Assembly (NCBI RefSeq): GCF_900188185.1
Contig: NZ_FZPA01000006.1
Location: forward strand, 151,980-215,979
Source of the DNA: Sphingopyxis indica
Lineage (GTDB): Bacteria > Pseudomonadota > Alphaproteobacteria > Sphingomonadales > Sphingomonadaceae
Reading direction: 5' to 3'
DNA: 64,000 nucleotides
Part shown: positions 25,436 to 33,012 of the stretch, piece after piece
How the letters are laid out: each line of letters opens with the position of its first letter
Numbering within the stretch: the stretch's first letter is position 1
Notes under the pieces: generated by a model
The model's database searches: none
Seen by the model: only the letters and a program-made list of their open reading frames with translations
What the model was told of the DNA's origin: nothing
Translations under genes and position numbers: made by a program

Positions 25436-28057
25436 TCAATTGCCGAAGGTGCGCTGCCACCAGCCGCGGCGCGGTTCACCCGTCTCGTCGACAGCGGCTT
25501 CGTCGGTCGGCGCCGCGTCGGCCGGAGCCTCTGCGGTCGGCGATGACTCGGCGGCGACGGGTTCGGCCTTGCGGCGACGGCTGCGCGCCGGCGCCTTGGC
25601 GGGCTTGGCTTCGGGCTCGGGTTCGGCTTCGACCGCTTCGGCAGCGGGGCCCTCGGCCGCGACAGCCTTCTTGCGGTTTGCGCGCTTCTTCGGTGCGGGC
25701 TTCGCCTCAGGCTCGGCATCATTCGCCGCGACCGCTTCGACGGGAGCGTCCGCCGCTTCGGTCCCCGCCGTTTCGGCGGCCGCCTTGGTCTTGCGCGGCG
25801 CGCGCTTGCGCTTCGGCTTTTCCTCGGCTGCGGGTTCGGCCTCGACAGCCACCGCCTCGGCGACGGCTTCGGCGGGCGCTTCCGGCGCTGCCTCGGCCTC
25901 GGCCTCGTCGCTCTTCTTGCGGCGTCCGCCGCGGCGGCGCTTCGGCTTTTCCTCCGCCGGCGCTTCGGCTTCGGTCTCTACGGTCGCCGGAGCCTCCTCG
26001 GCCGCCTCTTCGCTCTCGCCGGAGCTGTCTGCATCGGCCGCTTCGCCGGCTTCGCTGCCGTCCTCGTCGCGGCGGCCGCGGCGGCCGCGGCGGCGGCGGC
26101 GGCGGCGCTTGCGGCCCCCGCCCTCGCCATCGTCGCTTTCGTCGCGCACCGGACGCTCGGCCTCTTCGTCTTCGTTCGTCTCCTCTTCGACGGTCTCGTC
26201 CTCGTCATCCTCGATCAGCTCGATCGGGGCGAAGCTGCGGCGCTGGGCCGGGGGCGGGCCGCCGACCTCGATTGCCATGCGCGCACCCTCGGTCTCGCCG
26301 TCGGGCAGGATTTCGACCGAAACGCCGTAGAGCTCCTCGATCTCGCGCAGCTCGCGGCGCTTTTCGTTGAGCAGGTAGAAGGTCGCTTCCTGGCTCGCGC
26401 GCAGGATGATCTTGCTGCCCTTGCCGCGCGCCGCTTCCTCTTCGATCAGGCGCAGCGCACTGAGGCCCGCCGACGAAGCGGTACGCACCAGCCCGGTGCC
26501 CTCGCAATGCGGGCAGGGGCGCGTCGAGGCCTCGAGCACGCCGGTGCGCAGGCGCTGGCGGCTCATCTCCATCAGGCCAAAGCCCGAGATGCGGCCGATC
26601 TGGATGCGCGCGCGGTCGTTCTTCAGCGCTTCCTTCATCGCGCGCTCGACCTTGCGGACGTTCGAGCCGTGATCCATGTCGATGAAGTCGATCACGATCA
26701 GCCCGGCCATGTCGCGCAGGCGCAGCTGGCGCGCGATCTCGTGCGCGGCTTCGAGGTTGGTGCTGAGCGCGGTCTGTTCGATATTATGCTCGCGCGTCGA
26801 GCGGCCCGAGTTGATGTCGATCGACACCAAAGCCTCGGTGGGGTTGATCACCAGATAGCCGCCCGATTTCAACTGCACGACGGGATTGAGCATCCCCGCG
26901 AGCTGATCCTCGACGCCGTAGCGCTGATAGAGCGAGACGGGGTCGGCATATTGCTTCACGCGCCGCGCGTGGCTCGGCATCAGCAGCTTCATGAACTGCT
27001 TCGCCGCCTTGTAGCCCTCCTCGCCCTCGACGAGCACTTCCTCGATGTCGCGGTGATAGATGTCGCGGATCGCGCGCTTGACGAGGTCGCTGTCCGAATG
27101 GATCAGCGCCGGTGCGCTCGACCCCAGCGTCTTTTCGCGAATCTCGTCCCACAGGCGGGCGAGATAGTCGAAGTCGCGCTTGATCTCGGTCTTCGTGCGG
27201 CTCATCCCCGCGGTGCGGACGATGCAGCCCATCGTCGGCGGCAGGTTCAAATCGTCGATGATCGCCTTCAGCTTGCGGCGGTCGGCGCCGTTCGAAATCT
27301 TGCGGCTGATCCCGCCGCCATGCATCGTGTTCGGCATCAGCACGCAATAACGGCCGGCGAGGCTGAGATAGGTCGTCAGCGCCGCGCCCTTGTTGCCGCG
27401 CTCTTCCTTGACGACCTGGACCAGCATCACCTGGCGGCGGCGGATGACGTCCTGGATCTTGTAGCGCCGGCGCAGCGACATGCGGCTTTCGCCATTGTCG
27501 TCGTCGCGGCGGGCGCGCCCGCGGCCCTTGCGGCCCCGGCCGCGCCCGCGTCCGCGGCGCCCGCCACGGTCGTCCTTCGCCTCTTCGGCGTCATCCTTTT
27601 CGGCCTCGCCGGCTTCGGCGTCTTCGCGCTCGTCCTCGGCGTCGCTTTCCTCGCCGACCGTCACCGGCGTCGGGGCGTCGCCATTCTCGTCCTCATGGCC
27701 CTCGACCTCGGCGACGTCGCCTTCGAGCTCGTCGAGATCCTCCTCGGCGCGCATCGCCGCCTCGGCGGCATGCTCGGCCTCTTCGCGCAGCAGCGCTTCG
27801 CGGTCTTCCTTCGGGATCTGGTAATAGTCGGGGTGGATTTCGCTGAAGGCCAGGAAGCCGTGACGGTTGCCGCCATATTCGACGAACGCCGCCTGCAGCG
27901 ACGGTTCGACGCGGGTGACCTTGGCCAGATAGATATTGCCCTTGAGCTGCTTGTGCTCGGCGGACTCGAAGTCAAACTCCTCGATGCGGTTTCCCTTGGT
28001 GACGGCGACCCGGGTTTCTTCCCGGTGCCGCGCGTCGATCAACATACGCGTGGTCAT
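25436..28057 (-). CDS. rne: Ribonuclease E/G
   Basis: An 873-residue endoribonuclease, core of the RNA degradosome. The S1 domain starts near residue 37 and is interrupted at about residues 92-195 by a long acidic then Arg/Gly-rich insertion before it resumes at YKIQDVIRRRQ. The catalytic DNase-I-like part has the two metal-binding aspartates in VSIDINSGRST and GLIVIDFIDMDH, and the zinc-link is RPCPHCEGTGL. The C-terminal about 300 residues are low complexity Ala/Glu/Lys with KRKRAPRKTK-type basic blocks for RNA and partner binding, ending in GWWQRTFGN. The start at 28057 follows GGAG, and a GC palindrome sits just upstream of that site. Confidence 0.95.
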   Translation of the reverse strand: MTTRMLIDARHREETRVAVTKGNRIEEFDFESAEHKQLKGNIYLAKVTRVEPSLQAAFVEYGGNRHGFLAFSEIHPDYYQIPKEDREALLREEAEHAAEAAMRAEEDLDELEGDVAEVEGHEDENGDAPTPVTVGEESDAEDEREDAEAGEAEKDDAEEAKDDRGGRRGRGRGRGRKGRGRARRDDDNGESRMSLRRRYKIQDVIRRRQVMLVQVVKEERGNKGAALTTYLSLAGRYCVLMPNTMHGGGISRKISNGADRRKLKAIIDDLNLPPTMGCIVRTAGMSRTKTEIKRDFDYLARLWDEIREKTLGSSAPALIHSDSDLVKRAIRDIYHRDIEEVLVEGEEGYKAAKQFMKLLMPSHARRVKQYADPVSLYQRYGVEDQLAGMLNPVVQLKSGGYLVINPTEALVSIDINSGRSTREHNIEQTALSTNLEAAHEIARQLRLRDMAGLIVIDFIDMDHGSNVRKVERAMKEALKNDRARIQIGRISGFGLMEMSRQRLRTGVLEASTRPCPHCEGTGLVRTASSAGLSALRLIEEEAARGKGSKIILRASQEATFYLLNEKRRELREIEELYGVSVEILPDGETEGARMAIEVGGPPPAQRRSFAPIELIEDDEDETVEEETNEDEEAERPVRDESDDGEGGGRKRRRRRRRGRRGRRDEDGSEAGEAADADSSGESEEAAEEAPATVETEAEAPAEEKPKRRRGGRRKKSDEAEAEAAPEAPAEAVAEAVAVEAEPAAEEKPKRKRAPRKTKAAAETAGTEAADAPVEAVAANDAEPEAKPAPKKRANRKKAVAAEGPAAEAVEAEPEPEAKPAKAPARSRRRKAEPVAAESSPTAEAPADAAPTDEAAVDETGEPRRGWWQRTFGN

Positions 28058-28655
28058 TATTATCACTCCAGGCGCGCCGCGGCGCGCCAAACAAAAAGGC
28101 CGCAGGCGCCCGGGACGGACGGATGCGGTCGAAAGGGTTCAAAGAAAAAAAGACGTTATTGCCGCGCGCGGCCCGCGTCCGGTCGTGGACGCACATGCGG
28201 TCTTCGGCTCCACGGCCCGCGGGTGCGAAGGCACCCGGACCGGGATAAGAAGAAGGCATGGCAAGCCTCATGCGGCATCAACCTGTTTGGGGCGACCGGA
28301 GGGCGGGCGATCGCGACCGATCCGCCGCCCGGTCATCCGGGTGGACTGGCGGCCTGTCCCGCCTTCGGTCCGGCACCGGGGGCCGCGATCCCGCGATTTC
28401 ATCGGGTTCGGGCCAGTCCCTCGAAAGGCCGGACGGCAGGGTGGAACGCCGTCAGTGGTCGCGGTGCTAGCATCGGCAGCGACCGACGGCAACCTTCACC
28501 GCTGCAATTGGGTCGGATGGCGCGCCACTGTTGCACGAAAACCCATCGTTCCTCGGCAACGTCCAGACGGAAATTAACCCTGTTTCGCGCCGCATTCCGT
28601 GGGCTTCGCAATAAGCGCTGGACCATGGCGCTCTGCCGGCGGCATAACCGCGGCC
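28058..28655. other. Long divergent intergenic region rne / amidase
   Basis: 598 bp with no convincing protein gene. It holds the divergent promoters and leaders of rne and of the amidase gene. Visible structures are the GC palindrome at 28071-28088, an A-rich run (28141-28151) that on the minus strand reads as a T-run, and a 7-bp hairpin CGGGTGC-GAAG-GCACCCG at 28220-28237. The long rne leader fits the autoregulated rne leaders of other proteobacteria. No small RNA family was recognised. Confidence 0.5.
28071..28088 (-). promoter_or_regulatory. rne: GC-palindrome hairpin next to the rne ribosome binding site
   Basis: Perfect palindrome GGCGCGCC-GC-GGCGCGCC in the rne leader, 2 bases from the GGAG ribosome binding site. 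A hairpin here could modulate rne translation or be the self-cleavage control known for rne leaders in other bacteria. That role is inferred. Confidence 0.5.
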
Positions 28656-29552
28656 ATGGGCCTGTCCTTGCTTCTCGCGACCCTCTCGCTCGCCGCGCCG
28701 GTGGCGTCCGCACCGCCGTTCGGGCCTTTTTACCAGCTCTCCGCGCCCGCCAGCTACCGCGCGCGGCCGCCGCAAAAGCGCTACAGCGTCACCGTTCCGA
28801 TCGGCAAGCCGAAGCCGGCCCTGCCCTTGCCGAAGATCGAGGGGCCGGACGACGGCGACCTGCCGCTCGTCGTGATCGACGCCGGGCACGGCGGGCACGA
28901 TCCCGGCGCGATTTCCCCCTTTGGCGGGCAGCGCGAAAAGGACATCACGCTCCAGCTCGCCCGCGCGATGCGCGACGCGCTGGTCGCGGGCGGCCGGGTG
29001 CGCGTCGCGCTGACCCGCGCGGATGACCGCTTTCTGATCCTCGAGGAGCGCTATGGCATCGCGCGGCGACTGAAGGCCGACCTGTTCATTTCGGTCCACG
29101 CCGATTCGGCCCAGAATGAAGCGGCGCACGGCGCGTCGATCTTCACTTTGTCCGAGGTCGCGTCGGACCGCGAGGCGGCGCGGCTCGCGGCGCGCGAGAA
29201 CAAGGCGAACATCATCAACGGCGTCGATCTCGGCGCGCACAGCGGCGCGGTATCGTCGATCCTGCTCGACCTCGCGCAGCGCGAAACGATGAATGTCGCC
29301 GCCGATTTCGCGCGCCTGCTCCAGCGCGAGGCCGCGGACGACATGAGCTTCCGCACCGAAGCGCACCGCTTCGCCTCCTTCGTCGTGCTCAAGGCCCCCG
29401 ACACGCCCTCGGTGCTGCTCGAAACGGGCTTTCTGTCGAACGCAGAGGACGCCGAATTTCTCGCCTCGAAGGAAGGACAGCAAAAGATCGCGCGCGGCGT
29501 GCGCGACGCGGTGCAACTCCACTTCGCCCGCCGCCTGGCGTCGGGGCGCTGA
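28656..29552 (+). CDS. N-acetylmuramoyl-L-alanine amidase (Amidase_3)
   Basis: A 298-residue periplasmic zinc amidase that cuts the bond between MurNAc and the peptide stem, normally during cell separation. It has a signal peptide (MGLSLLLATLSLAAPVASA), the zinc motif VVIDAGHGGHDPGA, a Glu in the GGQREKDITLQLA segment, ISVHADSAQN with the second His, and LLETGFLSNAEDAEFL with the catalytic Glu. It lacks the AMIN domain of AmiC, so substrate targeting differs. The GTG at 28599 is in frame but would add 19 residues ahead of the signal peptide. In alphaproteobacteria it usually lies beside mrcA; here a three-gene cassette separates them. Confidence 0.92.
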   Translation: MGLSLLLATLSLAAPVASAPPFGPFYQLSAPASYRARPPQKRYSVTVPIGKPKPALPLPKIEGPDDGDLPLVVIDAGHGGHDPGAISPFGGQREKDITLQLARAMRDALVAGGRVRVALTRADDRFLILEERYGIARRLKADLFISVHADSAQNEAAHGASIFTLSEVASDREAARLAARENKANIINGVDLGAHSGAVSSILLDLAQRETMNVAADFARLLQREAADDMSFRTEAHRFASFVVLKAPDTPSVLLETGFLSNAEDAEFLASKEGQQKIARGVRDAVQLHFARRLASGR

Positions 29553-29625
29553 TCGGCCGAAACGGTGGAAAGCCGAAGGAGAAGGCGGCTTTGGGGTGGG
29601 GAACTGACGTTCGCCTGCTCCTTTT

Positions 29626-29700
29626 CGTCATCCCGGACTCGATCCGGGATCCACAGCAGCGCCGAAGTCATGGACCCCGGATCAAGTCCGGGGTGACGAT
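29626..29700. repeat. Palindromic element, family F
   Basis: Inverted repeat with arms CGTCATCCCGGACTCGATCC and a matching GGATCAAGTCCGGGGTGACG, and inner GGATCCA / TGGACCC. It lies between the amidase and the lactone-oxidase gene, at the left border of the three-gene cassette. Confidence 0.85.
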
Positions 29701-29807
29701 GATAAATAGGGCAGCAATCGGTCGCAAGCCGCCGCTGCGCCATAAATATAGTCTTGACTAACTTTTCTCCCGCCCCCAGCATCGCCCCCACACGGCGGGA
29801 GAGGCCT

Positions 29808-31061
29808 ATGGGCTGGAGCAATTGGTCGGGCAGCGTCACCGCGCCCGCGGCGGTCGGGTATCCGCGCAGCGAGGACGAACTCGCCGCCGTCGTTCGCGGT
29901 GCGAAAAAGGTCCGCGCCGTGGGGGCAGGCCACAGCTTCATGCCGCTGTGCGAATCGGCGGAGGCGATCGTCGGCCTTGGCGCGATGGAAGGCGCGATCG
30001 CGATCGCCCCCGACCGGCGGAGTGCGCGCATTCCCGCGGGCTGGAGCATCAGGCGGCTGACCGCGGCGCTGTGGGACGAAGGGCTCGCGCTCGCCAATCA
30101 GGGCGATGTGAATCCGCAGGCGCTCGCGGGCGCGATGGCGACGGGGACGCATGGCACGGGGGTGACCCTCGGCTCGCTCTCGACCTTTGCGCGCGGCTTC
30201 CGGCTGATCGGCGCCGACGGCGAGGCGCGCTGGTGCGACCGGCGGACGAACCCCGAACTGTTCGAGGCGCAGCGGCTGTCGCTCGGGCTGTTCGGCATCG
30301 CGACCGAGATCGACGTCGATGTCGTCCCCGCCTTTCACCTTGCCGAGCGGATCGAGAAAAAGCGCTGGGCCGAGGTGCGCGAAAGCTATGATGAACTCGC
30401 CGGGCAGCATCGCCACATCGAATTCTGGATCTTCCCGCACGCCGATGCCGTCATCCTGAAGACGCTGACGCCGTGCGACCCGTGCGACCCGCCCGCTTCG
30501 ACCAGCGACGTCGACGAGGCGACCTTTCGCCGCGTGCTCGACGTCGCAGCGAAGCTGCCGGTCCTGACGCCCTTTCTCCAGCGGCTGATGATGCGCACGC
30601 GCTTCGACGGCCGGCGCCGCGGCCCCGCGCACAGGATCTTCCCGTCGGATCGCACGGTCCGCTTCGAGGAAATGGAATATGAGCTGCCGCGCGCCGCGGG
30701 GCTCGCCGCGCTCGACGAGGTGATCGGCTGGATTCGCAGGGGCCGCCTGCCCGTCGCCTTTCCGTTCGAATATCGCACCGTCGCCGCCGACGACATCTGG
30801 ATGAGCCCGATGAACGCGGGGCCGGTCGCCGCCATTTCGATGCACCAATATGCGAAGATGCCTTGGCGCGAGCATTTCGCGGGCGCCGAGGCGATCTTCC
30901 GCGCGCATGGCGGGCGGCCGCACTGGGCGAAGCGCCATACGCTGACCCGCGCCGATGTCGATGCGCTCTATCCGATGGCCGAGCGCTATCGCGCGGTCCG
31001 CCGCGCCGCCGACCCGGCGGGCAAATTCCTCAACCCCCATCTGGAGGCGCTTTTTTCATGA
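29808..31061 (+). CDS. FAD-binding sugar-lactone oxidase (D-arabinono-1,4-lactone oxidase family)
   Basis: A 417-residue VAO-type flavoprotein. The FAD-binding half has RAVGAGHSFMPL, LANQGDVNPQALAGAMATGTHGTG and GSLSTFARGFRLI; the C-terminal ALO domain has FEYRTVAADDIWMSP and HTLTRADVDALYP with KRH. The family oxidises aldonolactones such as L-galactono- or D-arabinono-lactone, or alditols; the true substrate is unknown. There is no signal peptide, so it is cytosolic. GGGAGAGG precedes the ATG. The TGA overlaps the next ATG, giving a coupled three-gene operon. Confidence 0.82.
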   Translation: MGWSNWSGSVTAPAAVGYPRSEDELAAVVRGAKKVRAVGAGHSFMPLCESAEAIVGLGAMEGAIAIAPDRRSARIPAGWSIRRLTAALWDEGLALANQGDVNPQALAGAMATGTHGTGVTLGSLSTFARGFRLIGADGEARWCDRRTNPELFEAQRLSLGLFGIATEIDVDVVPAFHLAERIEKKRWAEVRESYDELAGQHRHIEFWIFPHADAVILKTLTPCDPCDPPASTSDVDEATFRRVLDVAAKLPVLTPFLQRLMMRTRFDGRRRGPAHRIFPSDRTVRFEEMEYELPRAAGLAALDEVIGWIRRGRLPVAFPFEYRTVAADDIWMSPMNAGPVAAISMHQYAKMPWREHFAGAEAIFRAHGGRPHWAKRHTLTRADVDALYPMAERYRAVRRAADPAGKFLNPHLEALFS

Positions 31062-32203
31062 CCGACGATGTGACGCTCCACGCCCATCTGATCGGCCGGC
31101 AGGGCTCGCGCGCCGACCTCAATACACCCGTGCTGGTGCTCGACGAAGGCGCGCTCGATCGCAATATCGCGGCGATGGCGGCGCTGGCAAAGGCGCACGG
31201 CGTCGGCCTGCGCCCGCACGCCAAGACGCACAAGAGCGTCGACATCGCGCGGCGTCAGATCGCCGCGGGCGCGCTCGGCATCTGCTGCGCCAAGATCGGC
31301 GAGGCCGAGGTGATGGCCGATGGCGGCATATCGGGAATCCTCATCACCTCGCCGGTCGCCGCGCCGCGCGCGGTCGAGCGGCTCGCCGCGCTCGCGGGCC
31401 GCGCCGAGGGGCTGATGGCGGTGGTCGACCATCCCGCGGTCGCGGCGCGGATCGACGCGGCGCTCGGGCAGGCGCGCGCAAGCCTCGACGTGATCATCGA
31501 CATCGACCCCGGCATCGCGCGCACCGGCGTCGCATCGGCCGAAAAGGCGGTCGAACTCGCGGCCGCCATCGCTGCCCTGCCCCACCTGCGCTATCGCGGC
31601 GTCCAATATTATTGCGGGTCGCAGCAGCATATCGAGGATTTTGCCGAGCGCCGCGCCGCGATCGTCGAGCGCACGCAATATCTGGAGAGCGCGATCGCGG
31701 CGCTGACCGACGCGGGCTTCGCGCCCGACATCGTCACCGGATCGGGGACCGGCACGCACCGCATCGACCTCGACCTCGGCGTCTTCACCGAGCTGCAGGC
31801 GGGCAGCTATGTCTTCATGGACAAGCAATATCTCGACTGCGACCTTGCCGGCGACGGCAGCGTGCCGTTCGAAACCGCGCTCGGCGTCGATGCGCGGGTG
31901 GTCAGCGCCAATCATCCGGGGCTCGTCACCATCGACGCGGGGTTCAAGTCGCTTTCGACCGATGGCGGGGCCGCGGTGGTGCGGCGCGGCGCGCCCGCAG
32001 ATGCCTTCTTCGCCTTCATGGGCGACGAACATGCCGCGCTGATCGCGCCGGGGATCGGCGATACGCTCGCGCCCGGCGATCCGGTGACGCTGACGGTTCC
32101 GCACTGCGACCCGACGGTCAATCTCTACGATCATTATCATGTTGTCGACGGCGACACGCTGGTCGCGATCTGGCCGGTGAGCGCGCGCGGCCGCGCGCGA
32201 TGA
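31058..32203 (+). CDS. DSD1/D-threonine aldolase family PLP enzyme
   Basis: A 381-residue fold-type III PLP enzyme (alanine-racemase-like barrel). The PLP lysine lies in GLRPHAKTHKSVDIA near the N-terminus, YYCGSQQH and TGSGTGTHRID contact phosphate and substrate, and PHCDPTVNLYDHYHVVDG near the C-terminus gives a His-X-Asp metal site, as in D-threonine aldolases, rather than the His-X-Cys of D-serine dehydratases. The expected reaction is retro-aldol cleavage of a D-3-hydroxy amino acid. It is coupled by ATGA overlaps to the lactone oxidase upstream and the TetR regulator downstream. Confidence 0.85.
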   Translation: MTDDVTLHAHLIGRQGSRADLNTPVLVLDEGALDRNIAAMAALAKAHGVGLRPHAKTHKSVDIARRQIAAGALGICCAKIGEAEVMADGGISGILITSPVAAPRAVERLAALAGRAEGLMAVVDHPAVAARIDAALGQARASLDVIIDIDPGIARTGVASAEKAVELAAAIAALPHLRYRGVQYYCGSQQHIEDFAERRAAIVERTQYLESAIAALTDAGFAPDIVTGSGTGTHRIDLDLGVFTELQAGSYVFMDKQYLDCDLAGDGSVPFETALGVDARVVSANHPGLVTIDAGFKSLSTDGGAAVVRRGAPADAFFAFMGDEHAALIAPGIGDTLAPGDPVTLTVPHCDPTVNLYDHYHVVDGDTLVAIWPVSARGRAR

Positions 32204-32832
32204 AGCCGCCGCCGAAGCAGGCGCGCGCCGCCGCGACGCGCGAGCGGCTGCTCGATGTCGCGGGCGCCCTGCTCGCCGAGGTCGGGATCGAGCGCATCTC
32301 GACCAACAGGATCGCCGCGCGCGCGGGAGTGAGCCCGCCCGCGCTCTATCGCTATTTTGCCGATAAATATGCGGTGCTCGAAGCGCTCGGCCGCCGGTTG
32401 ATGGCGCGGCAGAACGACGTGCTCGACGCCTGGGTGCTGCGCCATGCGCCCGGCGGCATCGCCGCGATGGCCGATCATATCGGCGAGCTGCTCGCCGACA
32501 CCGCCGCCGTGACCCGCGCCGAGCCGGGCGCGGCGTGGACCCTGCGCGCGCTGCACGCGACCCCCGCACTCGTCCACGTCCGCCTCGAATCGCACCGCAG
32601 CGTCACCGACCGCCTCGCCGCCGCCTGCACGCCGCACCTGCCGGGCGTCGACCCGGCGATGCTGTGGCGGCGGCTGCGCCTCGCGGTCGAGCTCGGCTTC
32701 GCCGCCGAGGAGATGCTGGGCGAAGAGGACCGGCTCGACCCCGCTGCGGTCCACGCCGATATTGCGGCGATGCTGGGCGGCGCGATGCGCGAGCTGGCCG
32801 CATCCTACGGGCAACAGTCTGCACGACATTGA
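32200..32832 (+). CDS. TetR family transcriptional regulator
   Basis: A 210-residue regulator with an N-terminal helix-turn-helix (residues about 10-55: RERLLDVAGALLAEVGIERIS, TNRIAARAGVSPPALYRYFADK). The C-terminal ligand domain is unassigned. It is the last gene of the lactone oxidase / aldolase operon, with its ATG inside the stop of the aldolase gene, so it is co-expressed with the enzymes and probably feeds back on their promoter. No obvious operator palindrome was found apart from the element at 29626-29700. Confidence 0.85.
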   Translation: MKPPPKQARAAATRERLLDVAGALLAEVGIERISTNRIAARAGVSPPALYRYFADKYAVLEALGRRLMARQNDVLDAWVLRHAPGGIAAMADHIGELLADTAAVTRAEPGAAWTLRALHATPALVHVRLESHRSVTDRLAAACTPHLPGVDPAMLWRRLRLAVELGFAAEEMLGEEDRLDPAAVHADIAAMLGGAMRELAASYGQQSARH

Positions 32833-32839
32833 GTCGATG

Positions 32840-32915
32840 CGTCATTGCGAGCGAAGCGAAGCAATCCAGGAGGTGACAAGCCGCTCTGGATTGCTTCGCT
32901 TCGCTCGCAATGACG
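32840..32915. repeat. Palindromic element, family B (copy 1)
   Basis: A 76-bp inverted repeat with arms that begin CGTCATTGCGAGCGAAGCGA and end TCGCTTCGCTCGCAATGACG. It starts 7 bp after the TetR gene, at the right border of the three-gene cassette. Copy 2 is at 45058-45142. Confidence 0.9.
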
Positions 32916-33012
32916 GTGATAGCTCCTTCGGTCCCGTCGCGCCGCCACCGGCCAGGCGCCTCGCCGCAACCATGCTTCCCTTTCCGGGAGACAGGCGATA
33001 GAGGCGGGAAAT

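Noticed and set aside
26507..29026. 839-codon plus-strand frame across the rne start and the intergenic region
   Set aside because: Antisense to rne, then random sequence; no domain, and it ends in a shadow frame of the amidase.
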